Source of the DNA: Holacanthus passer
Taxonomy: Eukaryota > Chordata > Actinopteri > Pomacanthidae
DNA length: 64,000 bases
Reading direction: 5' to 3'
NCBI GenBank assembly: GCA_025331565.1
Contig: JAFREQ010000009.1
Location: 4,205,501 to 4,269,500, forward strand
The translations under genes were made by a program, and so were the position numbers. The notes beneath the pieces were generated by a model that saw nothing but the letters and a program-made list of their open reading frames with translations, ran no database searches and was not told where the DNA came from. Shown here piece by piece: positions 25,401 to 40,400 of this stretch (position 1 is the first letter of the stretch; each line of letters opens with the position of its first letter).

Positions 25401-28400
25401 CTTTGCAGCTGCATGATAAGTAGGAGTCACAGTGTCATATTTACTGACCTGAATATTTATTGCCATAAGAAATATGTATCTGAGTGATTCGTTTTGTTGG
25501 CAGAGGGAGGAGAGTTTGCATCAGGGCTCTGGTCCCTCGTAGGCTGCTGTGGTTATGTTTGGCCAGCAGGTCCATATGTATGACTACAACTTTCAGGCAG
25601 ACCAAAGTTTGTTTGAACAGAGCCAGCATTGCTCCCAGTTATGGATAATAGTTAGTCTGTCCAGTAACAGGATGTGAAAAGACCTCTCAGTATAACAGAA
25701 TACAGTAAATAAATTGGCAACTGAGTGGAGATGAAGGTTATCATATGACAGTAATAGAGGAACGGGCTCCAGCAATAATAGTTAAAAGTTTTAATGGAAA
25801 CTTTGTCTATTTTTCTTTGCTTGATTTAACTGGGCATGAGTAGTGAATGATTTAGTAATAGTGCATCTATATTTTTGTGTGTGTAGGAGATGTGCGAGTC
25901 AGAGAGGTGCAGAGTAGATGAATGGCTCCCTCTTCAGGACCTGTTGCTGCCTGTTATCCTCAACAACAGGTAATGAAACCACCTGTGTGCATACCTGTAT
26001 GCACAAGTGAGTGTTCATGCTCTATGTGAACACACCACAATGGTGTTAGGACTTGGATTGTGTTTTATCAAGCATCTCTGAAATTGAAAAGTTACTTTCT
26101 CTTAAACTTTGAAGATAAACTTTCCTCTAAATCTTGAATCTGGCACAGACATGATGCAAGCTCTGATGAGAGTTTTCATCCTCTTAGACTCGGTCCAATT
26201 ACCATCAACATTACACAGCCTGCCAGTGAAAAAGATAACAGAAACAAAATAACATCCCCACTCAATCTCTGCTTGGCTGCTGACGAGCAAAGTGGCTTCT
26301 CCCTTCATATATTTAATTCTTCTGAGAGAGCGAGATGCAAAAAAAAAAAGCAGCATGAGTGAAAGAGATGGCAAGTGATGAGGTAGAGCGGGATAGTTAG
26401 ATTGGATTGTTATCAGCATGTGAGCAGTTTTGTTCTTTGTGCATGTCTACATGGTTCGGTTTGTCCCTGGCTTCTGAAGTTTCAGCTTTTGAAGCCTCTT
26501 TTTTTTTTGTTCCAGTGTAAAAAATGTAACAAACGTAAGGGCTGCCGTAATGAACATTAAAAATCCTCGCATATATACACTTATTTTACAGAGATTACAG
26601 TTTATTTATTCTTGTTCGAGATGAACAGTGTCACTGTCTGCAGGACTTGTGTATTAACAGAGCCAGATATGACACACTCTGTCTGATACGCTGCTGTATA
26701 TGCCTCTCTCACACATGCACAACTAAGACACATGAATAACACATTCATATCACTCCAACATAACCCCAGATAAGCAGCTCATAAAATGCATCGTTCATGC
26801 CTCCTTATTTGAGTGATATAGCTGTTGTTTTATTTGCTTGTATGCACCTAAAGTGCCTCCCTCTACAGAGCTATTTTACCCACTTTTATTCTCAGAAATA
26901 TGGTGTCAAGTCATCCACTGAACCCTTATAATGGCCATTAAGAGTTTTTTGGAAACACAGAAAATTGTTCTTGTTCTTAGCCACAAATGTTTTAATAAGA
27001 GTGAATAGATAGTTTCTGGGAAATTCCATGTAATTAAATAAAATAAATTAAATTAAACAGTTCCATTTTTTCAGCTGTAGCAAATAATACGAATACTGGG
27101 ATTCACATGATTTGTTATGCAACTCCCTTGATAATGAATGCAATTTGCTGCAACATATTCTGATGGCCTAGGGCCAACAGGGGATCTGTTCCTTAAGTTC
27201 ACCAACTGTTCTTTGAAGCTGTAATCCTTCAGATTTCAATCTGGGTTAAGTTAGCGATAACTTCGGTGAGTGTGGTATTAGCACGTGTGGGTTAATACAG
27301 CACACACTTGGTCCGCAGCTAGATAGATAGATGATAGATAGATGTGCTTTATTTGTCCCCAACTGGAAAATTCTTCAACTACTTTGTCAGTGTCAATGTA
27401 GTGTTCCGTTTTACAGTGCAGCCAAACTAAATTTTGTTTTAATAAAAAAAAAAAAAGTCAGTCAAAAATTAGCAGTTTCTCATCCTGCCATGAGCAACCA
27501 CAATCTGATTTCATACTGTGCACGGCATGCGTAGTCTTCCACACAACAGGAGGACATAGTGAAGTTGGCTACCTTGCTAAGGGGTTGGAGGTGTACAGCC
27601 TGTCCTCACCTAGCAGCTCACTGTGGCTGCTCTGATACGGTGTAAAGAGAGCGTACAGTAAACAGCGAGACTGACACCAATGAGATAAAATTGTGCAGGA
27701 TTAGCAGACTCCACCACAAACAATGAAAAGAACTATATAGAGAGGTAATCCATCCATCCATGCATCCATCCATTAGCTATACCTGCGTATCCTTGAGGGT
27801 TGTGGCGGTAGTCACTGAATGTAAATACATTAAATGGGTATTGCACCCATAAATAATATCAAAAAGTGGGATTTTATTTCATGAAAATCTTTAGGATTAT
27901 AACCTTAGCAAGTATAAGTCACTTGAGACAACCTAAAGTTTCTGCAAATTCATCCTGGCATCCTTCTTTCCTCATCTCACGTTTTCTCTCAAGAACTGCC
28001 AGTGTGTTTGGGCAGAGGAGGATGTCGTGGCTCCTGTCTTCTTCTCATTATGCATCTGAACTCAAAGAGCCGACTCATCCAGAGAGAGACCTCAGCATTG
28101 CCATCATCCTCCACCTCATCTTCTGTGGGTCCAGGATTATGTACCCCTGCTGAATCATAAATCTTTCTTAATATTATGCAAATTGTTCCGCATCCCTCTG
28201 TGCTTAATGTGTGTGTTTGTGTGTGTTTGTTTGTGTGTGTGTGTTGTCTATTTCTAGCTGCAACTTCCTGTATGGCTGTGATGTCCACCAGTCTCGTGTC
28301 CAGTCTTTTGCTATACAGGCACCGCAAGGTATGTGTTTGCGTGATCCTCCTGTGAGCAATTTTTCCCTTTGGTGCTATCACTGTTAAAATCTGCCCCTGC

Positions 28401-31400
28401 CCCTCCAAGGATCCATCAATACTCCAAAAGGCTCATAAACAGAATTGGTTTTCGTGCTAGTTTATTAGAGAGTGACAGTGATTTTCTGAGTCATACCCAC
28501 CAGTCTCTAACTAACGTCACCGGATGGTTAATGCTCATGTCTGATTTTGGAACAAAACTTCTCCATCTTTCTCCTCCACAGGGCGTGAGTGCATCTCTCC
28601 TGTGTCGTGATGTGGCCTGGCTCACAGAGGAAGTCTTGTTCAGAAACAAAGATGTCGGATTTGGGGGGAGTTTAGTCGAGGTTGTTCGCTATTCCCTCTC
28701 TCTGCTCGCCCCTCATCTCATAATAGCTGCAGTGCCATCTAGGTTGGTTGTCTGTCAGGAGAAAAACGAAGAACACTGATGAACTCTATACAGCAAAACT
28801 GTCTTGCTTATCAAAAATCCAATTTCCCGTTCAGTAAAACCTCTGTCTCTATTACTGCCCTTTCCTCTTTTTGGTCCCTGTCTCCCTCCTTCTAGGAAAG
28901 ACCCTTTTATTGTACCTCGTACTTCTCTTGCTGCTACACTTCACCTCACCCTCCAGGCCCAGATTGTCACACACACCTTTATATTGGAAGCTGTTGGTGG
29001 TAAGTGACTTTGCATGCATGTATTTTGTGTAGCTGACCAAATTTTGCCTATAACACTTCAGCCTAAATATCATCTTCAGACCCTGTGTTCCACTGGAACC
29101 TTAGTTATCGTGGGAGGCCTTGGCTGTGGCTCTGACTGTTGGCATGTCAGCATGGAAAATCAGTTTAAAACATGACATTTTTAAAGTTTAAGTACTTAAT
29201 GTTCTGAGTATTTAAGGCACACAACGCTTGGAGCAGTGTCAGGGTACTGTACATGCAGTAGCAGATTTTCTTCCACTGTTCCTTGTAGTTTTTGTATGTT
29301 ATTGGCCTCTGATTTCCATTTGTGTCAATATGTATAGAGATGATAAATCAAGTGCTGCATCAGTACCAAGTGAGTGATCCATGGAAATCAGATTACAGAA
29401 TGACATGAGACCATATTTCAGTGGGAAGACTCATATTTACCCCAAACCAGGCCTTCTCCAGATTACAGTCTGCTGTTGACAATCTCTTATTAATTTAAAG
29501 CTTGTTCTGAACTCCAAAAAACAAAAAAATGCATGTTTGGCAGGAGTTCAAATCGTTTATGTTCCATCTCTAATCCATTCCGTCAATTGAAATGTAAACG
29601 ATACAGTACTGTATTATTAATATTTAGGAATTTGCAGAACGTCATACAGAACTCAAGTAGAACACCTCACTAAAAAACAAAAACTTCTAATTGTGTTCTA
29701 TGCTAGAGTTGAGCTTGTTTCTCCTTTAACAATAAAAGAAAACATCATGCAATCAACTATACTATACACAGTAGATTATAGAGATATCCTGTATGCTCAG
29801 GCTACTCCTCAACAATTAGGTGTAACAGTGCCATTCGATTCAACAGCTAATTGCAGTCACCACTGAGAGTTTTATGAAAAGGTCAGATGGTCATCACTGA
29901 CAACCAGAATAACTGCTTTTTCATTTGCAGAGCCGTGCTTTCTAAGTTGCTGAGATACAACCCCTGACGCTGTTTAAATCATAATAATAAATAAAAGAGA
30001 ATGTGATAATTAGCTAATCCTTTTTGCCTCATATTCAATTGAAAATAATGCAAAGACAATATATTTAATGTTTGCCTCATGAACTTAATTGATTTCATGT
30101 AAATATACACTTATTCTGACTTTGATGGCAGCAACAAGTTTCAAACAAGTTGGGACAGGAGCAACAAAAGACTGAAAGTTGTGGACTGATCCAGAAACAC
30201 CTGTTTGGATCATTCCACAGATAAACAGGTTCATTGGTAACAGGTGATAGTATCATGATTGGGTATGAAAGGTTCATCCTGGAAAGACTCAGTTGTTCAC
30301 AAGGAAAGATGGAGTGAGGTTCACCACTTTGTCAAACACATGATTGTATAAAGGAGATTACTACATGGGCTCAGGAACACTTCATAAACTGTTGTTAGTA
30401 AACACGGCTCATTTGTAAATGATTGCATCCTGTTTTCATTTATGATTTACATGGCGTCCCAACTTTTTTGGAATCGGGTTTGTACTTAACATCACTGGTA
30501 GAGTTCAGTGAGAACACACATGACACAAGGTCACAGAACAGGTAGACTTTAAAAGTTCCTCATAGCAACTCTGGGACTCAGGAAGGGTGGTCTCCGGTAC
30601 TACGCACCTCACCACTGGAATCAACTGCAAAATCAATTGAAGTTACAGACGCTTGTTCCTCTGAGGACTTTAAAGTTATACTAGCTGATATTTTAATAAT
30701 GTTGAATGTGACTGTTTTATTTAGTCTGTCTCTGAGAGATGACTGCTTTGTATGGAAGAATCAACTTGTGGTTTTGCTTGCTTGGCGATAGGGTTGGAAA
30801 CAGGAAAATGTGTTTGAGTAATATATGGTAATCATCTAATGGCTGAAAGCCTAGATCCCAAATCCTCAGCAAAGTCTAATCAGCTCATCCTTGAGCCAAG
30901 AGCTGTCTGTTGACTAAATGGAACTTAAACGTGTGCTGCTTTGTTTCTAGATATCATGCTAACAGAGTGAAGCCAGAGATACTGTAGCCCCATTTTAGCT
31001 TTGCTGGTGGAGGTAAAAATAATGTGGTTTTTTGAAGTGCAGGAAGCTACTTCGCCTGCATGATTCATTACTCCTGCATGACTTGTTTTTGGTTGTATAG
31101 AAAGTGAAGCTGGTGGGCAGTGGGCTGTGTGCAGCTGAAAGCCTCTGTGTAGTAGGTGAATACATGGCTGCTAACCTCAAGTGGTAAAAATAAGTTAAAT
31201 CTGTTATATTGAGGTAGTGTTGTATAATATTGTAGCAAATCTATGGACCATATGATAAATGCTAACTTAAGGACACTTAAACTCAACTCTCCACCAGCCT
31301 CCATGATATTCTCAGTGTTTGTCGTCCGGGTTTGATGTTGTGGCTAAATTGGGTGTGAAGGCAACTCTGTTTAGGGACATAAACAATCTGGATGTCAAGA

Positions 31401-34400
31401 CTTTCCCACCAGCACATGAAAGCAGGATAATAGGGATAAAAAGTACAAATAAAGAGATAACACTTGTGTAAATGATGGAAATCTTACATCCTGCTTATCA
31501 GCAAAATCTCATCGACTGATCCATTAGCCAAAGTCTCCAGTGTCCAGCATATTTCAGCCAAACAGTAACATATTTTGAGATATTTTACTAAGACACAAAC
31601 CAAAACCTTCTTACTTTGGATAGTACCAGTTCTATCACTGTGTGCACTGTATGTGCAAGAAGAAAAACTAGATCAAAGTTTATGTGTGTTTGTTCCTAGC
31701 GTGCGCGGTGTCAGCCATGCTGTGCGAGGTGGCCGGCAGCGGCGTCAGCACCATGCTGCAGAGCAGCGGCGTGGACGGAGAGGAGGTGAAAGGTGACATG
31801 GAGTTTGAGGTGGTGCTCTGCCAGTCCATGCTGACTGAGAGAGCCCTGCAGCTCTGCCATCTCCTGCCTCCGGGCCTCATGCCAGTGAGTTCGAATTCAT
31901 ATCACACACGCACACACGCAACCCAGTGTGTCTCATTCAATGGATGTTTAATGGAGCTGAACAGCCATTCATCCTGCTCTGCTGCCTCTATCTCTGGCAG
32001 AGAGAGGTTTCAAATTGCGTGTGTGCACTGTGTATCTGTGTGTGTTTGTGCGTGGCTGTGTATGTACGTGCACCATCAGACTGACTTTAAGGGCTCAGAA
32101 TCTGAGCCAGAAATGCGCTTCCTTTCTCTGTTTGCCCACCTTTCATTTCAGCAGTTGCTCTTTCTTGTCTCCTCTGCTTGCAGCTATGTTTCTCAGCCCA
32201 ATTCTCTCTGAAAATATCTCTCATGCTCTCATCCTACTGCTGGCCGTCTCATTCTCGCCCTCTGATCTCTGCTACATCTCTACTACAGACTTTATGCTCT
32301 CTGTCAGCTGTCTGCTTAAATATGTGATGGGCTGAAGCTGTTTGTGCCTCTAACCTTGCTTTACCAGTGAGTTTACCAACCCCCCCGTGTCTCTCTCTCT
32401 CTTTATCTCTCTTTTTCTTCATGTCTCTGTCTTGCTTTCTCTCTCCAGCCCTGTCAGTCGTCCCAGAGTTTCGCTCTGGATGCAGTTGACAGTCTGGTCC
32501 GCTGTGGCATCCTGATTATGGAAGAAGTAAGATAAATTTACACTTCATTCTCTAAAACACTACATAATTTAATATCACACTATTTTGAAAATACATTGCC
32601 TCGAGTTTATTTCATTATTCAGAAATCGGAAAATAACTTTTTGAAAAATAATATCTTCAACTCTACATACAGTACCTTTTTATTTGTTTGAATTAGTTTT
32701 ATTGCCTCTTAGGTTTTTCCATTATTGTATTTACTTTAAATTATGAATATTACAGTTCATACATATGGGGAAAACAAGCAAATTTTCACATGAAACCATG
32801 AATGTTTAGCATTTTTCCTTGATGAATGTACTTAAATGATGATTCAAGTCATCAGAATTGTCAGTTTTCTTGCAATCGACTCATTTTGGTTTTATTGATT
32901 TCCTGGTTGACACTGGCATTGGTTTATCCTCAGGTGTTGCAATATGTTGTATTTGTGAAGTATCATATGTATTTGGACCTTGGGATCTTCAAGTGTGAAC
33001 TGCATTACCCACGGGCACTTGCATAACAAAGCACAAGTGTCATTATAAGTTCTGGGATGCCCTTTTGTCAAACATTTTCCCTGATAAAGTTTAGTGACTG
33101 AAAGCTTGGTTTATCATTAGATACTTGGATTGGAATATGTGACTTATATATTTAAAGCAGCAATAATTGAGTTTTACAATAATAAGTCAAATGACAATGT
33201 GAAAACAGTTTGACAGTGTGAGAGTTTTGGCTCATAGTGATGAACCTACAGAGGATTATCTCCTGAAACTGCAGCTGCCCTGCAGCTTCATGGAGCTGGT
33301 GAGTGGATGGTGAGTTTCAGCTTTTGTCTGGCTGTCTGGCCCACAACTTTACCATTTTAATTCACTCTCACCGCTCATAGTGTCGGTTTTGGTCATAGCA
33401 GGCAGCTGTTTTTAATGAAAAGGCTGTAAAAAGCCACAATACACTACCTGCTCAACGCCAAACAGCATTTAGCAGCTCAAGAACCAGATATTTCCCTCAA
33501 GAGTTGGAAGAGTCCAAAAAAAAAATAAGAGAATGAATTGTGGATGTTTCAATATGCAACTGTCAACTTCAATAGTGATAAAATGTCAGTATCATGTTCA
33601 GGCCTTTTGAGGCAGGCAGGCAGATAGTGAATAATAATGATAATGATCTTGAAGTTAAAGAGAGGTCATAAGTGTGCAGAGCTTTCTTTTCTCCATATAG
33701 GAATTGTATAAGATGAGGATCACACATGGACAGAAAAAGTTACAGCCTGACATGTCTGTTCTACCCTCCATCCTCTGTAGACTACCAGGGACGTTCCCAT
33801 CTGTGATATGTGGAAGAAGGACGGCATTCTGAATTGGACCACCACTGACGACCCATATCACAGTGACTCTGACTGTGAGGAGCAGGATGTGCATTCCTAC
33901 AAGGTACAGAAGTGCACTGCTGGGCCCCTCTGGCTTCTTCACATGCCTTAAAGAAACACCAGAGGTTATATGAAGGGAAAATGTTCCACCTTGGCACGAC
34001 CTCTAATGTTGGCACCTGAGGTGATTGCCTGCAGGGCATGTACAAAAATACCAGAAACACCACATGAAAAAGAACTTTGAAGTAACCAAATCTCCATGAT
34101 AGAAGCACCTACACAGTTAAATCACGTAACTTGAATGCCAATTAGCAGTGTGCATCATCTTTAAAAGACGCCTTACTGTCATGACTGTTATATGTGACTT
34201 TCAAAGCATCACAAGACAGCTCACTAACTTCCAAAGGGACCGAACAGCCAGTGCTCAAAGCGCTGGTGCTCGTGTCATAAACATTGCAAAGTGACTTTGA
34301 GATGACAGCCTCAAGAATCATGACAGTACATGTAAACACTAAGACAAGCATCTATCTGAACAAAAAGCAGACTGCATATACAGACAAAAATAACAGCTTC

Positions 34401-37400
34401 ACCTCCAATTTGAAGATCACTTCAGACGTCCATTATCCCAAAACTATGTACTTTGTACATAAAATCATGTAATTGTACTACAATAGGCTGCAGGATAGGT
34501 ACACATTCACGTACAGTTTCATTTGAATTGAGCCAACTGGAGACACAGACTAGCTTATTGTATTGACTGTTTTGTGTTTGTACATAGTAGATTGTTTTGG
34601 GATGATGGATTTGTTTCATTTTTGTCTGTGTATGGATTTTTCCTGACGAAGACCTTGAAGATTGAAACACCGCATCATTACACATTAATTGGGAGCTTGA
34701 AATATTCAGTGTGTGGACTACAACTGTTTTAGCTTTGTGTGCTGCTTTTGTGCTTCACCCTTACCCATATACCCAAGTTGACTTACTCGTCCAGTAAAAC
34801 CACTGCCACCTCCACACTGGTATAAAATCCTCTTTACTCCTTTCAACTCTAATCTTTTAACTTTCTCCAACCAATGCTCTCACTCATCTTCTTCTCCTGA
34901 CGCCTCTGCTCTGCTGCCCTCAGCTGAGGCACTGAACAAGGGCAGCAAACACCTCCATACCGAAAAATGGAAAATATTCTCTCGCCTCCTCTTCTCCTGC
35001 CTGTTAACAGCTAGCCTTTCTAAATTCATTTCAGGTAGTCTTGCAAAGCAAGCAAGCAGTAATACATTAATAATACATTTAGAGATTTATGCACAAACAC
35101 CTGAACTTTAAAAGCTTTATATTGATATGTAGAACTCTGTTTTTCCAAAGGCACTTCTTATGAATTTTTTTTTTTTTTGACCTGCAGCTTAAAAATACAT
35201 TTCACAGGTTTTTTTCTGACCAAGATACAGTTTGTTATAAGCAGGACAATTCATACATGTATTTGTATTGGACAAATTTTGTAATACTGTTTCTCAATTA
35301 TGTCATTTTTTTGACATTTGTCATTTCTTATTACGTTTCAAACATATACACTGATACAGATCTAGCTGATGAGTTAATTTTGGCAAATATATTAGTGTTT
35401 ATATTTTTACTTGCTACCATGTTCCTTTGGAGCCACTTTGCGCATTTTTAAATGTGCTTATTCATAGCTGCTGATTTGCCTTTTTTTTAAAAATGTTTTT
35501 TACTCCTCAAACAACTCCACTAATGACTGTTGTTCTGACCACTCTCTTTTCTTTCTGCCATGTGTATTTTAAAGTTCTACAGTGTATTCAAAGCTTGTAA
35601 GTGCTGCGCATTCACATAATGATTGAATTAGCCTTATTGACTAAATGGCGAGCGCTCATTGAAAAATTGAATGAGCTCCATTCAAAATGTCACGCTGAAT
35701 GAAATCTCACTTGGTATGAATTTTAAGCACATTTCGTGTAATTGATTGAAGGAGCACAAAATGGTGTGATAAATGTCCAATTCTAGAATGAGTTTATATG
35801 TGTAGATAGCAGAAGAAACCCATAATGCTATTTCTGCTTTAGGCCGTCCAATACGCTATACTGGTGTGAACATCCATCCCTTGAGAGACCTAACATTTCA
35901 TAATGGTTTTGTTTGGCTCTATAATGATCAAGGAATACAAGCACAGCTGCACTCTACAATATAAACTCCCATATATTTACATATTACATGACTATAATGG
36001 CTCCATACACACTGTTAAACTATTTATAAAGTACTTTAATGAACTCCCAGTTTTATGGCCTCCTTCATTTACCAGATGCAACCATTAATTCAGTATTTGT
36101 GTTAATTGTTTGAATACATGAATGCAGAGCAGAAGTAGATTTTCAGCTTGAGAATGTCTCAAACAGGTGACCTTCATTAAGGAAGAATCATCCAGTTGTA
36201 CAGTACAAACTATATGGCCAAAAGTAGGTGGGCGCCCCTGTCCATCTACTTTTGTGTACGTATGACTTACTGTAGGGGAAATCTGAATTTTATAGCATGT
36301 AACAATATTTTGGACAGTAGTGTGAGTTCAGCACTTTGGAGAAGACCCTTTCCTGTTTCAACATGAACATGCCCCTGTGCACAAAGCCATGTTCATAAAT
36401 TCAATGATTTTCTGAGTTTGGTGTTACTGGCCTGCACACAGCCCTGACCTCAACCTCATCCAACACCTTTGGGATGATTTTGAACCCCAAATCTGAGCCG
36501 ACCTCATTACCTGACATCAGTGCCTGGCCTCGCTAACGCTCTCATGGCTGAATTGGGGCAAATCCCTGCAGCAAGGTTCTAAAATCTTGTGCAAAGCCTT
36601 TCCAAAAGAGTGGAGGCTGTTATAACAGCAGATTAATGCCCAGGTTTTCAGAATGAGATGCTCAACAGTCACATATAGGTGTTATGTTTTGGCCATGTAG
36701 GATACAAAGATTTCAGGACTCGTACTGTATGACAGCTTTCTGATGAGCACTGGTTCAAAGTGCAAAGTTTGGTTTATTCATCCATAAAATTATGGAAATT
36801 ACTCTGCTTCCGTTCTAATCAACCAAGACTGATTACAGGACATAGGAAATAAATAACCATGAAATAAATTCATAGGTAAAAAAAACAAACCATTAAAAAA
36901 CTTAAAAAGAGAGGGGAGGGATTCAAATTAAATAAGAAATTTCCTCCTTACACATTTCTGCTTGTACTGTTATGTCCCCCGTGGGATGAAAGAGGAAAAT
37001 TAAGAAACCAAATACAAAAATTTGGGATGCTGTGTAAAACATAGATAAAAAATATAATACAATAATTTGCAACTCCTTTGACCTATATTCAGTTGGATAC
37101 AGAGAAAAAAATATTTAATGTTCAAACCTATGGTTCAAACATTTTATTGTTTTCTGTAAATATACTAATTAATAGACATTCTGAATTCTGAATTTGATGC
37201 CTGCAATACATTTACCACTGTTACATCAACTTTTCTTTAAACAACAATCAGTAAGTGTTTGAGAACTGAGGATGCTAATTGTTGAATTTTTATAAAATGA
37301 GATTCTTCCACATTCTTGCTTCTTCTCCTTGCAAAACTCATTTACTACGATGCTTCAATGTTGCAGAAATATATGGCATTCACTTTGGGTGGTAGAGTCT

Positions 37401-40400
37401 TAACTTGTATTTGTGGATGCACTCGTGAACTGTGTTTATAGACAACAGTGTTCCTGAGTCCATGTAGTAATATCCTTTATACTGTCTGAGGGATCAATGT
37501 TGGTTTTTGGCCTTGCCCCTTACATGCAGAGGTTTCTCTGGATTCTCTGAATCATTTGATGATATTATGGCTTGTAGATGCTGAAATCCCTAAATTCCTT
37601 GTGACTGTGCATTCAGATACGTTCTGAAAGTTTAATTCTGAAAGTTTTTCACAAAGTGGTGACCCTCGCTCCATCCTTGCCTGTGAACGACTGAGCCTTT
37701 CCAGGATGAACCTTTCATACCCAATCATGATACTATCACCTGTTACCAATGAACCTGTTTACCTGTGAAATGATTCCAACTTGTTTGAAACGTGTTGCTG
37801 GCATCAAATTCAGAATAAGTATATATTTACAAAAATCAATGCAGTTGATGAGGTAAAACATTAAATATATTGTCTTTGTACTTTTTTCTATTGAGTATTT
37901 TCTTCTGTATCTTTATGTTTTACACAGTGTCCTAACTTGTTTGGAATTGGGATTGTACTTTCCCAGCACTGTAATTTGAACCTGGGACACCAACATAAAG
38001 TACTTTTATTCGCTCTAGCAAGTGTTACTTTTATAGTATTGTGCCTCTGTATCCTGCTGCAGTATTACTTACTGAGGCCAACAGACCAACTGATAGTGAC
38101 TTCTCACTATGTGCTCATTGCAGCAGAAAATCCCCTTTCATTCCTGCCCTCCCCGACATTCTCATTTTGCTGTTTCTGACCACTTTAATCTCTGTCTACT
38201 TGTCTAGATGAGCCAGCCAAGTCAGTGTCCAGAGATGCTCCTCTTCCTCTGCAGTATGCTAGCTGGTCATCTGAGGGCACTGTGCTGGACGACCAAAGGA
38301 CTGGACCTTCCACACACACCTCTGCTGGGTATGTGTAGGGACAGAGGACAGGGTTTTGTTGTAACTTGGCGAGAATCTCACTTTGCTATTTGATAGTTGC
38401 TTTGAAATGACATTTTTTATTTGATAGATATAAAAAAAAAAAAAAATATTGCACCACATGTTCTTCAAAACAAAGAACCAGAGTACCTCACACATTCATG
38501 CCGCATTATATCAGAATGAATGCTGATGGTGTTCTTCATGTCTCTGATATTTATGCTTCATGCTAAGCCATTTGCAGCGGCCGGTTGAACCACCCACCAG
38601 TCATAAATATACAGTATGACAGCATGTCACTGAACCATGAAAACTCCATATAGTATCTTAGCAGACTGCCCTCACTTTCCTTTGAGCGGAATAATTGGTT
38701 CCATTTTCACGTCTGTCCTGCTGCAGAAGCAGAGTTTGTGGCTCAGATACACTCGCATCTGTGTGACACAGCAAGTAAGAAGAAACAGCACTATGGTGAG
38801 CTCAACCTGACATCACCTCCCCAAAACACACAAATACACACGCATGCACACACACAGATCTTCATTTTCTGTGTGCCATAACTTTAAAAGCTTGTCACCT
38901 TAACTTTTCCCACTGATTCAGCCTGTGTTGTAACAAGTCAGCAGACATGGGAGAAGAAACACAAAGCAGTTCCCCTACTCTCATCACATGTTCTCATCTT
39001 CTTAAAATATATATAAGACAATCAGAAACTACCCAAATATCACCCTTCAATAATACTTGTGTAAAATTTCCATAAATCCCACTGGTAATGGCTTTGTTCT
39101 GTTATCCCGACCTGGTTTTTCTATATTGGATATCTGTCTGTTCTTGTGATTCATGTGTGCCTTTGTGCCGTATCTCACAGAGAGCTGCTCAGAGGAGGCT
39201 GCACACACTGCAGTTAGAACACTAATAGACCTGGGGGTGAGTGACAGCCTTTATGTGTGTGTGTGTGTTCCTAAATCCGTATGTCTGCAGAGAATTAAAG
39301 CTCGACTCAGGACCGAAAGTTTAGGCCCCGTCCAACTCCGAAAAAGTTCAGTCCTAACATTAATCTGTTCCCATGCCAGCCTGAGTCCGATCTAATAAAC
39401 GGTCATTTGCTGGCAGCGTTTTTCAGGGATATTCTTGAGCCTTGAGCTTCGTGTGAACAGCAATTCAAAATGATTTTGATGCAACAAGAGGGGAACTCAG
39501 CCTGACTCGAGCGAGCCACATCCAATCATGTTGGAGGCAGAAATGTCAGTCTTTAAAGAGAATTCACTGGGCCAAGGACGCCAGCGATTTAAAATTAGAA
39601 ATTAGAAAAATGTGGTAGAGGCAATACCTCGTCTTAGTCTTAACCATGCCGAAGTGATTTACATTTCACATTTTGCTTATTAAGAACAAAAATACTGACG
39701 TCCTACAGATCTATAATCCTATTATTTCTGTCTATGTGGACTTTACATTTACCACCATTATGTTTCTAATTGCGCTGAATGTAATTTGTTTTTTGATCTG
39801 AAATACACTAGCACAAATGTTATTGCCATGCAGGATCACAAAGACACCTCTAACTAAAACATAGCTGGGATCCTTGTGTACTTCACCACAATTTTGACAT
39901 ACATGTACTTTAGTGCTTCCATTTTCCTAATTTTTCCACCTAATTTTTAACAAAGTCTAAGTGCTCTGTTTGTCTCCACACAGAATGCATTCAGGCACAG
40001 TCCTGAGTGTAGGTCACCAGTGTTACGGCAACGCTTCAGAGCCCAACACACAATTACTGTAGTTACTTGCCTTTAACTAAGGAAAATAGACTTGAAGCGT
40101 AAAAATGCACTTTGGGTTGGGCTAACGTGTATTCCTCAATTGAAAGGCGAGACACTGAGTGACCCGTGTAGCCAGCTCTACTGATTAAAATGGAAGGATA
40201 TCTGTTCCATCTGACGAGTGCAGTAGTATAAGAATAGTGTTGATCTTCTCATTTAATTCTCTGCAAGAAAGAGAATTAGTATATTTCCCAAAGTATTGAA
40301 CTCTTCCTTAAAGTCCATTTTGCTGAATACTTTCATGCTCTGTGAGATTAAATGCAGGGGAAATGTTTGTGATGTGACTTATTTTTGAGAATTCTTCAGT

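Noticed and set aside
27994..28153. Reading of this exon as open to the stop at 28153
   Set aside because: A donor at 28124 joins to 28258 and restores the family sequence (HLIF then SATSCMAVMST), so the downstream frame is intronic.
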